A stretch of DNA of 64,000 nucleotides from Babesia bovis T2Bo (taxonomy: Eukaryota; Apicomplexa; Aconoidasida; Piroplasmida; Babesiidae), in the NCBI RefSeq assembly GCF_000165395.2, contig NW_026261571.1:186001-250000 (forward strand), in the 5' to 3' direction. This document shows positions 1 to 11,014 of the stretch, piece by piece. Each line of letters opens with the position of its first letter. The first letter of the stretch is position 1. Below the pieces are notes generated by a model. It searched no databases and was not told the DNA's origin. It worked only from the letters and a program-made list of their open reading frames with translations. The translations under genes and the position numbers were made by a program.

Positions 1-111
1 CGAAAAAGGCGCCAGCGACAATTTATATAGATCCTTCTGTCTACCTCGGCGCACACTGTCTCTGTGCAAGCCACGTCGGATCTTAATATTAAAAGTAGGC
101 TACAGAAGGAA

Positions 112-3100
112 ATGAATGCTAATCAAGAGGCATTCTCTACCCTTTTGGAGGGATTGGCATCCGCAAATGCCGCAACAAGAGCCGACGCCGATGCCAAGAT
201 TACATCACTCAAGAATGAAAATATCAACACTGCGTTGGAGCTAACCCTTCAGGTTTTGCTAAATGATGCTAACGAAGAACGGAGGCTTCAATCAGCTATT
301 CTTTTGCGGTTATTGCTGGATCTTTCCAAATCGGGTGATGCGCCAAGAAACATGTGGAGAGCCGTTAACCCAGAGGTTAAAATACTTTTGAAACAATCAT
401 TGTTACAATCTATCCATGGAGAAAGTAAAGGGATTATTAGAAATAACACATGTGATACCATCGCAGACCTATGTATCGCATGCTTAGAGGTTGGCGAGTG
501 GCCAGAACTGACAAGGTGTGTCATTCAATTGATGCAAAGTGACAATCCAGTATACAAAAAGTCAGGATTTAAACTTTTGGGTGAATGTTTCAACTTTTTT
601 GCAGATGAACTGTCACCTCACCTCGACAGTGTTATACAATTGACGAAGAATGCCCTTGCGGATGGTAACCCATCGGTGAGAACTGAAACTATATGTGCTG
701 TTTCGGAAATATTGGAAGATGACATTTTGGAGGTGGCATCGAAATTGGGTGATACCACCCCGTACATGATTGAACATATTAAACAACTAGTCATATCAAA
801 TGAAACTTCATCTAGGGACGAGTTAGAGCGATCCATGGCTGGTATCATAATGATCGTTGAAAACAATGCCAAGATATTAAGGCGCCACATCCAATTGTTT
901 TTTAATAGTATGTGGGAAATCGCGACAGCGCACAGCGCTCACATCAACCTTGACTCTGATATAAAGTGTCTGGCTATAGAAGCCCTCATCACACTTGTCG
1001 AAAAGAAACCTAAAATGGCTTTAAGTATTCCTAACTTTGGTATGAAAATGGTTAAATGCCTCATGGAAGCCATGTTAGATATAGAGCATGACAGTTATGC
1101 GGAGTGGCTGGAAACGGGAGAGGATGACGATGACACCCAACGCCTCTACGACGTTGGTGAAGAAGGATTAGACAGAATGGGCCGTGCATTAGAAGAGATC
1201 GACAACTGTCCATTCATGGACTGGGTTCTTTCACATGCATCTGAATTTATACAGCAGAACAATTGGCAACATATTTTTGTTGGAATTATGGCAATATCAC
1301 AAACTGTTGAATATCTCACTGATGAGGAAGTCGAAGAACGCATGCCATCTATCATAAAGATCATGGTAGAAAAGCTTAAGGACCAGGACTTCAGGATAAG
1401 GTTTGCTGCCTGCCAAACCATAGGTCAAATTGCCCTTGACCATCAACCCTATGTACAAATGACATTCTTTGACGAAGTGATTCCCGCCCTCATTGCTATG
1501 TTTGAAGATCGTAGTCCCAGAGTGCAGTCGCATGCCATGTCGGCATTCATTAACTTTGCTGAGGAAGTGCAAAAGGAAGATTTGCTGCCATTGTCTGATA
1601 TGATTGTCAAGCAGCTACTCACCAAAGTAAACCCCGCGGCGAACAAATCCGTACGCGAACAAGCCATCACGTCGTTGGCAGTGGTGGCTGGAGTGTTGGA
1701 GGAGCACTTCATCAAATATTATTCTACAGTGGTGCCTTTGATGAAAGAAGCCATTGCCAAGTGTGTCGGCCCCGAGGAACGTACCTGTCGAGGTAAGGCT
1801 ATTGAATGTATATCCATCATTGGAATGACCATTGGTAAGGATGTGTTCTTGAACGATGGTATTGAGTGTATGAATGCTTTGATAGTCATTATGCAAGAGC
1901 CATCCGAACCGGACGATCCAGTGAAGGAGTATATAGATGAAGCGCTTGGCAGGCTGTGCACCGCACTTGGTGTTAATTTCTGTCATTTCTTACCGACCAT
2001 TGTGCCATTGTTGATCAGGTCTTTGGAAAACAATGTTAAGTCATTCGGTGAAGGGGGTGAAGATATGACCCTTATGATGGGCACTGAGGGTGCCGCTGGC
2101 CTGCGTACATCGCTAGTTGAAGAAATGGAAAGGACATTGAATCTTGTATCTAATATAGTTGAAGAGTTGAAAGAGAACTACGATGATTACGTAGTGCCAA
2201 CAGCTAATGCACTTATGCCTATATTGAATTATGTACTTACAAGTGAAATGAAACAAAGGGCACTGTATGCTGTGGCACATTTGATAAATGCAAAGAAGCT
2301 GGCCATTCAAAAGCATGGCGGATCAAATGAGCTTCTCTACGAAATAGTTCTGAGCACTCTGAATAACGTAATTAACAATTTGCAAAAGGCAAGGAACGAC
2401 GACACCCAGATGAGCTTGCCTGTGGATATACTTACCGCAAACGCCGATGGTTTGTATAAATGTTTGGATTATGCGGGTCCAGGCATATTAAATGTTGGCA
2501 TCATCAATGCTGTGGGTCAAAAACTATTGGAACTCATAGAAGAGTCATCTAAATTTAAGAAGTTATACAGCAAATACAGATCGAACAGGGATCTTGATCC
2601 TGATGAGATTTTATCAATAGAAATTGATGAGGAGAATGAACAGCGCTACAGGACGTCTCTTCTTGAACTATTTGGTGTCATAATGAAACACCACCCTGAT
2701 GAGTTTATGCAAACATGTCACAATGCCTGTGTTCAGTTTGTGTTGGCACATCTCGAAAAGACTCAAGCCGACGATATTGCAGTGGGACTCTATCTTTGCG
2801 ATAACATGATAGAGCATCTTAAATCAAGGACCGTGCCTATTTGGCCTCAAATATTGCCATATATTTTCAAATATGTAGAAAGCAAAAATGCAAATGTTAG
2901 GCAATCTGCGTGTTTCGGTGTGAGCCTTCTCGCCAGGTTGCCCGAATTCTCGGGGATGGAAAACGAAGCTGCTGCTAAAGTTGCAAGTGCTTTGAGGCTT
3001 ACTTTTTCAACTTCTAAACAGGAACAACAGAGTGCCACCGATAATGCGATAGCAGCATTAGGTGAGATCATCAGGCACCATGGTGATAAGCTGAATGAAG

Positions 3101-3417
3101 CTGCAAGCTACCTCAACCTCTGGCTCAAAAGTTTGCCATTGAAGGCTGATGAAGAAGAGGCTAAGCGTGTTCACAAAAATCTTATGGACCTCATTATAGC
3201 CAACAACCCAACCATACTTGGCCCGGACAACTGTAACATGGCGCAAATAGCCAAGATCTTCATTACAATATATGAAACTGATTTTTCGACTGAGGAACTA
3301 AACAAACAGATCATTCAATTGATGAAACATTTAGGAGAAGCCTTTCTTCAGCAACTGGCCCCAACTCTGCCTAAGAGGCTTCAAGCTCAACTCAAGAATA
3401 TCGCAAGGGCCATGTAA
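112..3417 (+). CDS. Importin-beta family karyopherin (IPO5/Kap121-like)
   Basis: Intron-free frame of 1101 aa from the first ATG at 112; the frame is open from about 31 but has no earlier ATG, so an upstream exon cannot be excluded. The protein is built throughout of paired amphipathic helices typical of HEAT repeats, with an acidic loop (DDDDTQRL) near residue 345 and a conserved-looking block around residues 660-690 (NNVKSFGEGGEDMTLMMG). Length and helix pattern fit the importin-5/RanBP5/Kap121 branch, which carries ribosomal proteins and histones through nuclear pores and releases cargo on Ran-GTP. The family is clear from sequence; the exact branch is inference. The start of the window is only 111 bp upstream, so the promoter is not visible. 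Confidence 0.88.
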   Translation: MNANQEAFSTLLEGLASANAATRADADAKITSLKNENINTALELTLQVLLNDANEERRLQSAILLRLLLDLSKSGDAPRNMWRAVNPEVKILLKQSLLQSIHGESKGIIRNNTCDTIADLCIACLEVGEWPELTRCVIQLMQSDNPVYKKSGFKLLGECFNFFADELSPHLDSVIQLTKNALADGNPSVRTETICAVSEILEDDILEVASKLGDTTPYMIEHIKQLVISNETSSRDELERSMAGIIMIVENNAKILRRHIQLFFNSMWEIATAHSAHINLDSDIKCLAIEALITLVEKKPKMALSIPNFGMKMVKCLMEAMLDIEHDSYAEWLETGEDDDDTQRLYDVGEEGLDRMGRALEEIDNCPFMDWVLSHASEFIQQNNWQHIFVGIMAISQTVEYLTDEEVEERMPSIIKIMVEKLKDQDFRIRFAACQTIGQIALDHQPYVQMTFFDEVIPALIAMFEDRSPRVQSHAMSAFINFAEEVQKEDLLPLSDMIVKQLLTKVNPAANKSVREQAITSLAVVAGVLEEHFIKYYSTVVPLMKEAIAKCVGPEERTCRGKAIECISIIGMTIGKDVFLNDGIECMNALIVIMQEPSEPDDPVKEYIDEALGRLCTALGVNFCHFLPTIVPLLIRSLENNVKSFGEGGEDMTLMMGTEGAAGLRTSLVEEMERTLNLVSNIVEELKENYDDYVVPTANALMPILNYVLTSEMKQRALYAVAHLINAKKLAIQKHGGSNELLYEIVLSTLNNVINNLQKARNDDTQMSLPVDILTANADGLYKCLDYAGPGILNVGIINAVGQKLLELIEESSKFKKLYSKYRSNRDLDPDEILSIEIDEENEQRYRTSLLELFGVIMKHHPDEFMQTCHNACVQFVLAHLEKTQADDIAVGLYLCDNMIEHLKSRTVPIWPQILPYIFKYVESKNANVRQSACFGVSLLARLPEFSGMENEAAAKVASALRLTFSTSKQEQQSATDNAIAALGEIIRHHGDKLNEAASYLNLWLKSLPLKADEEEAKRVHKNLMDLIIANNPTILGPDNCNMAQIAKIFITIYETDFSTEELNKQIIQLMKHLGEAFLQQLAPTLPKRLQAQLKNIARAM

Positions 3418-3593
3418 TTGGTACTCGAATGAGCCATTAATGTCGTAGAATTTAATATTGGAACCTTATGTGGCCTATATGCAATGTTATTATTAACGAT
3501 TGTGTACCCCTGTTTTAGCGGTCGCTGTCTACCTGTTATATTGATATCGCACAGGCCGTGGCATTCCATTATAAATTTTAGTTAAACTGGCAT

Positions 3594-4490
3594 ATGAATT
3601 TTTTAAATTCTACATGGCTATGCTACTTTGCTTTGGGTCTATTATGGATCCACGGAAGCAGAGGAGCAAATTTTCCGAGATTATCCCATGAAACAGTTAG
3701 AAATACACATGCGCAGTTGTTCCGCATTTCTCCTAATGTAATTCAACCCGGATGTGTGAACAAAAATCTCAGTTTAAAAACAGTAATACCAGCTAATATA
3801 TATCTTTGTTCTATACGTCTAGACGAACAAACTGGGAAATGTGATATATATCCTTTTGCTCTAGTGCGTGACATTTATAACAAAGTTCGTGATTTATTAT
3901 CCTCTAAGTTACAGAAGATTCAACAAAACCGTAAAGATGCTTTTAATAGTACCCATCCTCTACGACACCAGAAATGGGTTATTACATTGCAAAAAAAGCG
4001 GGGATTCTTTGGATTGTAAGCTACACTATATTCTTTATATACATCAACATATTTAGGAAATATCAAACGGAACAGATAGTTATTGATTTTATGGATAATG
4101 GTGTACTAAAAACACAACAGGGTCAGAATGGTATGCTACATCCTGAAATAAACTCATAAGTCTTGCAGGAATCTGGTGGTATGAATATGGAAATATTAAC
4201 TGGAAAATATATATGGACCCATCAGTAAATGTAGCGACCTATTTCACTGCCCAGGTAACTTTTATGTAGTTTTTAAATTTTTTATTGACTTTTTTGTTAA
4301 AATTTTTTGAACAGTTAATCTATTATAGTAAACAACTGTTCACTAACTGTAGTTTTGCTGGAACAATTTCGGGAAGTCAGCGTTTATGAGAAGGGGTGTT
4401 GTTTATCAAGACAGGCCACCAAACGGTTGGTTACCGCAATATTTATTTCGACCTGTAGTTGCCAAGTTCACAGGAGAGGGCATTGTTTGA
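3594..4490 (+). CDS. Four-exon leader-bearing protein, possibly apicoplast-targeted
   Basis: Proposed exons 3594-4015, 4057-4130, 4169-4254 and 4353-4490, giving 239 aa. Introns of 41, 38 and 98 bp use GTAAGC/TTTAG, GTATGC/GCAG and GTAACT/GTAG, and all phases agree. The N-terminus has a hydrophobic signal-peptide-like stretch (about residues 8-24), then a basic region. Downstream exons read as ordinary protein with aromatic-rich blocks (GIWWYEYGNINWKIYMD; VVYQDRPPNGWLPQYLFRPV). I do not recognise the family. Signal peptide followed by a basic stretch would suit an apicoplast protein, but that is inference. The last intron has alternative acceptors (about 4314), so the start of exon 4 is the weakest point. 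Unspliced, the first frame stops at 4019. Confidence 0.6.
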
Positions 4491-4929
4491 CTAATGTATA
4501 AATAAATCAAAAGGTTATTAGTAAATTTATCCGCTGAAACAGCCATTTAAGATATAGCCAGATCGTATTTACAAACCCTCTAGATCTACCTCCCATCTAC
4601 CAAATGGTAATTTGCTTGTTTTCATTAATATGTTCCTTTTAAGTTTGTGCACGTGTATGACTGAACTAATTTTTCTTTCATAAGCTTGGTAATATTGTTG
4701 TAAAGTCTCGCCTATGCCTTAATGAGTAATATAAACGAATTCGAATGAAATTGCTTCTGTTGGTTTGCTATAAATATTTTTACTACTAGCTCATTATATA
4801 TCTCGATTGTAAGCTATGTAGTGTGCTGTAATACCAGTCTTTTTTCGTAGGGTTTTAATTATTAACAAAAAATCTATTTTATTTTCACTATATATTATTC
4901 AGCTCTATACTAACTCTGCATCATCGTTA
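4491..4929. other. AT-rich intergenic stretch
   Basis: No coding frame with plausible splice sites and no recognisable RNA gene. It probably holds the 3' end of the upstream gene and the promoter of the secreted protein that follows. Confidence 0.6.
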
Positions 4930-6276
4930 ATGATATATATTGTTTCTACAATGATTAATATACATTGGAGGCATTTTTTTGTAGCTACGGGGATTTGTAT
5001 AATCCTTAGTGGTTGTAAATCATATGGTATGATTTTGGACCTGGATATGGATAAATTTCCCGATAATTTGGAAATTTTTCGTGGAACTCTTGAAAACGGC
5101 GGTAAATATTTTTTGTATCATTCGTCAGACCCAATTATCAGTAAAGTCATATATCGTGGGTCAGTTTTAAATACTGTTCGTTCAAAAATTACTAATTTTC
5201 CCGATGTCTACGTTCAGAAGTTTGAAAAGGAGAAGCAAGTAATAGTAGGGATACATTATTTTTATTCCATGCTCTGGAAACATAAATCCCGTACATGCTA
5301 CTTTCTATTTAACGATACAACAAGCATCGTTGTCCACAGAAGTATGCTTAGTCAATTTTCGGGGCATTTATTTTTGCCATTAGACCTTAAAAATGAGAAG
5401 CAGCATCCATTCGTCGTAAAATCTCATGTAGGGTCAAAAATAAGAGGTGACATATGGGCCATCATTGCATCAACTGGCAGGAGAACAACTACGAGTTACA
5501 TTAGCCGTTTGCGATCATCTCACGATTGTATATTTTTCTCCCCAATTACTAATATTGACAGTTACCCGCCTTCTCCGAATTATCCACCAACTTCCATATA
5601 TGCCCACTGTACGAAGGTTCATGTTTCTGATGTGGATGGTAATTTTTACCTTCACATTAAAAGAGATAGAAATACTGTTATTTACTTGTTTCAGTTGCCA
5701 AAAACAAAAAATTATACTTTTAAGCCAGGAAACATTTTAAGAACCAACTACCGTTTCGGCGTGGCTAAACCCAGTTTCCCAACATCAAGACAAAGAATCA
5801 TTGTTATAGATATAGCCACTTTTGAAGTCAAAATACCGGATCTTGTCATATTAGCTAACGTCAGAAGGGGAGATTGGCTATATCATCAATACACAATACT
5901 TCCCCTATGGTACCCTGATTTCCCTACTGTGACTGTCATTAATTCAGTAGATAACATTAGTATTTACAAGACAAATGAGCAAACGTACGTGGAATGTGTT
6001 GAAATATTTATTAATGTGGATCACGGGTGGCAATACGTAGTGCTCACTATTGCAGAATGGGATGGAATGCAACTTGGGTATATAAAGAAAGTATATATGA
6101 GAATGGTCAAAGATGGGAATGACATATATTACGATTTAGAGAAAGTTGGCACAAGTAGATATGTAGACTTGTTATACAACATCAAAACGTTGATCCCATA
6201 TCAAGTGGAAGGTGATTCGTCAAGCCAGATTAAGCAATTAATCAAAGAAAAGATACAAGACAAAAACCTAAACTGA
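4930..6276 (+). CDS. Secreted protein with internally repeated domains (FAINT/DUF529-like?)
   Basis: Single-exon frame of 448 aa. It starts with a hydrophobic leader (residues about 12-30 from the first ATG; a second ATG at codon 8 is equally possible) and has no later membrane segment, so it is probably secreted. Related segments begin near residues 36 (LDLDMDKFPDNLEIF), 229 and 291 (IDIATFEVKIPDLVI), each followed by alternating beta-strand-like runs containing aromatic residues, suggesting repeats of a domain of about 90-100 residues. The pattern resembles the piroplasm FAINT (DUF529) domain found in secreted Theileria and Babesia proteins, but I rank that assignment as low. The C-terminus is Lys/Gln rich. 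It stands alone, followed by a 2-kb region without intact genes. Confidence 0.7.
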   Translation: MIYIVSTMINIHWRHFFVATGICIILSGCKSYGMILDLDMDKFPDNLEIFRGTLENGGKYFLYHSSDPIISKVIYRGSVLNTVRSKITNFPDVYVQKFEKEKQVIVGIHYFYSMLWKHKSRTCYFLFNDTTSIVVHRSMLSQFSGHLFLPLDLKNEKQHPFVVKSHVGSKIRGDIWAIIASTGRRTTTSYISRLRSSHDCIFFSPITNIDSYPPSPNYPPTSIYAHCTKVHVSDVDGNFYLHIKRDRNTVIYLFQLPKTKNYTFKPGNILRTNYRFGVAKPSFPTSRQRIIVIDIATFEVKIPDLVILANVRRGDWLYHQYTILPLWYPDFPTVTVINSVDNISIYKTNEQTYVECVEIFINVDHGWQYVVLTIAEWDGMQLGYIKKVYMRMVKDGNDIYYDLEKVGTSRYVDLLYNIKTLIPYQVEGDSSSQIKQLIKEKIQDKNLN

Positions 6277-8371
6277 AACATGATGTAATCATTACGAATC
6301 TCTAACAATAAATATGGACACCAAATTTTAATCCCGTTGGGTGCTTTGTGTATGTTGTGTTTCACAGAAATTCACTATGATGTATTTTTGTGCCAACCAG
6401 TAAATTCTTACAACACGAACGGTTGTTCGATGCATACTTGTAGCGTATATTTTTATATTCTATTCGATTTAGCTATGTTCAGGGAGATACACTACAAGCA
6501 TGAATGGGAGATATTATATTCCTATAGGCATGATTTGCTCACGAAACCCATTTTCGTTCATTTTTTTGCATACAAACATCTTGGAAGGACACTTGCTTAA
6601 TGCAAACAAATAAAAAGCCTTTTCATTCCGTCGGGCAAAACCACTACAGGTTTATGAGCATCGTGTTCATTGATTTATCTTTTCAAGTTCAAGGCTACCA
6701 ACATTACCCTGAACTTTTTTACATGCCCTATGAGGGTTGTATCGTTTTGAAAGAACATAACTGTTGACAAGTGGTCTAAATTATGCAAATTCAGTGATGG
6801 GGATATTCCCTTTGCTGACAATTAAAGTGTTGCTTAATGGATATTTTTACAAATTGATTTATTATGCTTTATCTATCTGTTTGACATGAGATTATTCTTG
6901 TTATTAACAATGGGTGATCATTATATGCCTCATGTTCTCCAACCACAATGCTATACATTTATTTTTAAAATTGTATAGTGATATGCCTATACTGCTAACA
7001 ATAGCGGTGATACTGTGAGGTGTCATGTAGCAATGTATTCCTCCTTCATATAATTAGTTTGATGAACCCAATATGTGGATATGTTGAACAACATGATGAT
7101 AAGATCACACCTTTAAAAACGGAGGCTTTGGCCTTATTACAATGAAATATCTGCATTTGATATATAACATTGAGTTTCATCGAAAGGGTACATTCCTTTA
7201 AAAGCAATATATTTTCATAGGAGAATAATCAAATCAACTGGATCATAACTTATAAAGGACACCATAGAATGAATGTCGAAATATAGGCGAATAGAAAAAT
7301 AGATCCTACAGATTCAATTGATTTTATGGTGTAAGATACCATAGAAACCAGTTAAGTTGACGTGTGTTTCTTAATGTTATTCTAAACGACTTATATATAT
7401 TATATCACATGAGTAGTATTCTTTTGCCTATGAACAAATCTTGGAAATGAAGAACATAGCGGACAATATGAGCAGATATGTGGACTCATCAGTCATGTAG
7501 AAACGTGAAAACATCAATAGCGTTCTCAAAATGAGTCTATTCATTGGATCTTTAGATGGGGTTTGTCGCAGCAAGGAAAGTGACAATCGAATGAACGTAT
7601 AACAATTATACATTGAAAGGGGGCAAATTGTAGTGTTGCGCCATTTATGCACATATTTATGGTGTACGCACGATCACCAACGTAACGTATGGTAAAAATG
7701 GTTGAATGATGTGGTGTTCACTACGACGAACATCAGATAAAATGTCATCCAATTTTTTCAAATTTGAATTAGTAAAATTGATATACCTAAACTCAATGAC
7801 GTAGAGTACACTTAGAAAGTCATATACACGAATATAAAGACGTTTGAAGATTTAACTTTGATGATATCTGCGATACAACACCCTTTGGATCTGAGATTTA
7901 ATGAAGATAACACGTTATTTATCAGTTTTACCATATATGTATCACATTTGTCATAATACCCATTGATAATTAGTCTTAGGTTTGAGTATACAACTTAATT
8001 ACGCATAACCCAACGTTTCAATGTTGTCATATCACCAAGCCAGATTAGAAGGAACGTATATGGGTGAAAAACCATCGTCATAAGATGTAAACCATCGTTG
8101 GATCTTAGTAACCATTATACCGAACAAAAATATATGTAGTGAAGAAGCAATAACCGTAGGGCAGTTTATTAATTGTAATTTTAAAGAAGTCAACGATTCC
8201 AGCGATATGAACGTAATTGTTAATTTTATTAATGCCATATGAATAGGAAGCGTCTTGCAAAAGAATGAAAAGTATTAAAGTTGTTATATAAAAATATTGA
8301 TTATCACCCCGGCATTGCAGAGTAGTTTCGCTATAATTACTTCATATGTTTAAAATGCTGATGGTACATTA
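6277..8371. other. 2.1-kb AT-rich region without intact gene
   Basis: Only short open frames are present. On the minus strand between about 7430 and 8240 several frames of 50-75 codons follow one another in shifting phases and read more like protein than chance (for example 7428-7652 and 8032-8238), but I could not join them with good splice sites. They may be remnants of a decayed secreted-protein gene or exons of a gene I cannot resolve. No RNA gene recognised. Confidence 0.4.
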
Positions 8372-11014
8372 CTAGGTAATGGCGTCACCATGATAAGATT
8401 GAGATTCCATCATCAACAATAATTTCCTTCTCATGTTATCTATAATTTCAATACATGCCACATATTCTATGTGATCAGTTAGCAAATTTGTTAGTCTATT
8501 CATAGAGGCCTTATGATCGTTTCCATGGTCTAGACTATCTGACAACTGTTGGCATAAGAAAGCGAGTCCTCGAAGAGCTGTAGAATCAGGGTGCCTATTG
8601 CACTGTTGTGAACCTACACTCTGTTTATGCATTTGCAAAAGTACCCTTGCCAACAGGTGGACACTGAAAGACTGCCACCTTTCATTTCCTTTTTTAGAAC
8701 CATATTCGTCGTCACAAAAGTTCAATAAAGCAGGTTTCTTACGTTTGGCATTTTGAAATGCAGACAAATGACAGACAATATCACAGAGTTTAGAAAGGTA
8801 AGCTTCCCGATGAAACGAAGATCGTTCTTGAATAGTCCAGACGATATGAACATATTTGGCGAAAACCGAAATGTCCAGAGTACCCCCTTCCCAAAGTGGA
8901 TTTTCAACACCAGTTGGCTGCCATGGAGAAGGTAGATGGAATCGCGGCAACACAACAGAAGTATGATAGTGTGTCAGAACATCTAACAATTGTGTAGAAT
9001 TAGTCTCACAAACTATCCAAGAGATAGATGACGGTAACAAATTATATAGTATATCGACCAATAAGAGCACGTTATCCTTCCATTGACTATGGGATAATAT
9101 ATGAAAAAGGATGCCTTTAAAATCATAGAATGAATGTAGCTTTACATCTCCGTTAAGTATACGTGCAAGAGAATGTATCATACGCATTATGTAAAGAACT
9201 TTATCGGATGGAATATTTTTATATGTGGAATGAATCAATACCTTGATCTGTTCGTGCAAATCGGAAGTCACGTGCACATTTTCCCTATATAAACACCTCA
9301 ACAAGCCTGTTAAATCGATATAGATTCTTAAAACATCATGGGGAATGGAGTTTTGATTAATCTCTTTATAAATTATACATAGCCTATCTAGGACCTTGGG
9401 CTTAAAGGCATTATCGCCGTATAAGTATTCAGACATTTCATTAAAATGTCTCACTATGAATGACTCACTGGAATACCAAAACGAAAGCCCTATTACCTCC
9501 TTGAGGACCTTTCGAAAATGGGTTAATCGGAATTTGGCAACGGGCACATGGTTCACCCCTCCCATTAATTTCATAAATACACAAATATCTGCTAGTGGTT
9601 GTATACGCGTTTTGGTTGGATTCTTAGCCAGCGAAAGAAGGGATGCCAAAATGCTGTTCTGGACATTGTTGGAGAGGAAAAATTCCTGTATTTCACTACG
9701 TGATAAAAGTGGTGGGTTATTTGTGCACAACTTTATGTTGTATAACAGAGATGCATAAACTGTAAAAAATACTTGCTTTTGCTGCGTACCTGGAAAGACT
9801 CTTGTAGAAGCGTCCTTTAGTGCCCCTGTTGCCATTTGACGCAAAATATCCAATGAAATTGCTCTTTCTCTGAACTTTACTAGTGAAGCTATATATAATT
9901 GCAACCTTTTGACACTAGCATTGCCTACACTCTTAAGTCTAATAACAGAGGAAATGAAAACTTCAGCCATGCTATTATTGTCTTCATTTTCCTGGAGTAG
10001 ATGATTTTTTGTTGTGGTGCCACTCTTAACATCAGACGAATGATGCAAGTTTATGTTTCTTGACTCGTATGTTAATTTAGTCTTCGTATTTTCCCACGGG
10101 GTTGTCTTCTTAAGTGATAAATATAATTCAGAATTATCCAGCTTGCCCAATGATATAAGAATGTTATATTTATCCTCTATATGCATTTCATTTTGCGTTT
10201 CTATCCATTTTAGAATTAAACTGACCAATTTAAAAGATGCATAATTTAAAGCTGCATAATATTTTAGTACCATACATATGCTATGGGCATCTATTTCATT
10301 TGATGGTACCTTTAGAGCAGATTCATTAACTTTACGCGTGGAGAAAAGATTGAGGGAAACCATTACATTTGTACTTACAGTGTCGTGGAAACATGTGAGT
10401 GCATTAACAAGGCTGTAGTCTTCCAAAGTAATAGATTTATGATTCCACGCAGATCTTAACTTGCGGTCGAATCCCACTGTAGCAGTATTGCATTTACGCA
10501 ACCCATTAACAAGAACAGCATCTATATGCCCATTTTGTATTATATTTACCAGTGCATTCATCACCAATGCTGTCTTGACAAAGTCAAATGCGTCAATTTG
10601 AGAACAAGCCAACATCATCAAAGTACGGAGGCGCACTTCAATTTTCTGTCTATCGCTCATTTGCAATTCTAAAGGCGACTTTAGTGAACAAAAGATATCA
10701 ACCAACTGAAATCCTAAGACTATTTCGTGAGGTCTCAAACAATCTATTCCTAGAAGACTGATGCTACCACTTCGTTCCAAAGCGACATTTTCTATGCTGG
10801 CAATACTTCTGATCACTTCCTTTGAAACGGTCTTAATTTTCTGATCCGAAACATCTTTGGACGTTTCATTTTCAAATGCATCGTTACCACTCAAAGCAGA
10901 TATCGACAAATCTAGATGATAGTCGAACGATCTTTCTATCTGCGCGATAATGTTCAATGATCGACGTTTTATAGCATCTTTTGCCAGACTAAATACTAAT
11001 TTTTTATTCAACAT
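8372..11014 (-). CDS. Large helical protein, probably organellar; function unknown
   Basis: Intron-free frame of 880 aa starting at the ATG at 11014. The N-terminus lacks acidic residues for about 25 positions and is rich in Lys, Arg, Ser and Leu (starts MLNKKLVFSLAKDAIKRR), as expected of a mitochondrial presequence. The rest is predicted mainly helical with Leu/Ile-rich repeating segments, similar in texture to apicomplexan heptatricopeptide/RAP-type organellar RNA-binding proteins, but I see no C-terminal RAP domain and no catalytic motif. The family call is therefore tentative. Base composition is more AT-rich than that of most neighbours. It is divergent from the SET8 gene, with about 780 bp between the starts. 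Confidence 0.75.
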   Translation of the reverse strand: MLNKKLVFSLAKDAIKRRSLNIIAQIERSFDYHLDLSISALSGNDAFENETSKDVSDQKIKTVSKEVIRSIASIENVALERSGSISLLGIDCLRPHEIVLGFQLVDIFCSLKSPLELQMSDRQKIEVRLRTLMMLACSQIDAFDFVKTALVMNALVNIIQNGHIDAVLVNGLRKCNTATVGFDRKLRSAWNHKSITLEDYSLVNALTCFHDTVSTNVMVSLNLFSTRKVNESALKVPSNEIDAHSICMVLKYYAALNYASFKLVSLILKWIETQNEMHIEDKYNILISLGKLDNSELYLSLKKTTPWENTKTKLTYESRNINLHHSSDVKSGTTTKNHLLQENEDNNSMAEVFISSVIRLKSVGNASVKRLQLYIASLVKFRERAISLDILRQMATGALKDASTRVFPGTQQKQVFFTVYASLLYNIKLCTNNPPLLSRSEIQEFFLSNNVQNSILASLLSLAKNPTKTRIQPLADICVFMKLMGGVNHVPVAKFRLTHFRKVLKEVIGLSFWYSSESFIVRHFNEMSEYLYGDNAFKPKVLDRLCIIYKEINQNSIPHDVLRIYIDLTGLLRCLYRENVHVTSDLHEQIKVLIHSTYKNIPSDKVLYIMRMIHSLARILNGDVKLHSFYDFKGILFHILSHSQWKDNVLLLVDILYNLLPSSISWIVCETNSTQLLDVLTHYHTSVVLPRFHLPSPWQPTGVENPLWEGGTLDISVFAKYVHIVWTIQERSSFHREAYLSKLCDIVCHLSAFQNAKRKKPALLNFCDDEYGSKKGNERWQSFSVHLLARVLLQMHKQSVGSQQCNRHPDSTALRGLAFLCQQLSDSLDHGNDHKASMNRLTNLLTDHIEYVACIEIIDNMRRKLLLMMESQSYHGDAIT

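Noticed and set aside
64..111. Extension of the karyopherin frame upstream to a GTG
   Set aside because: Nuclear genes start at ATG; the first in-frame ATG is at 112, and the family N-terminus begins there.
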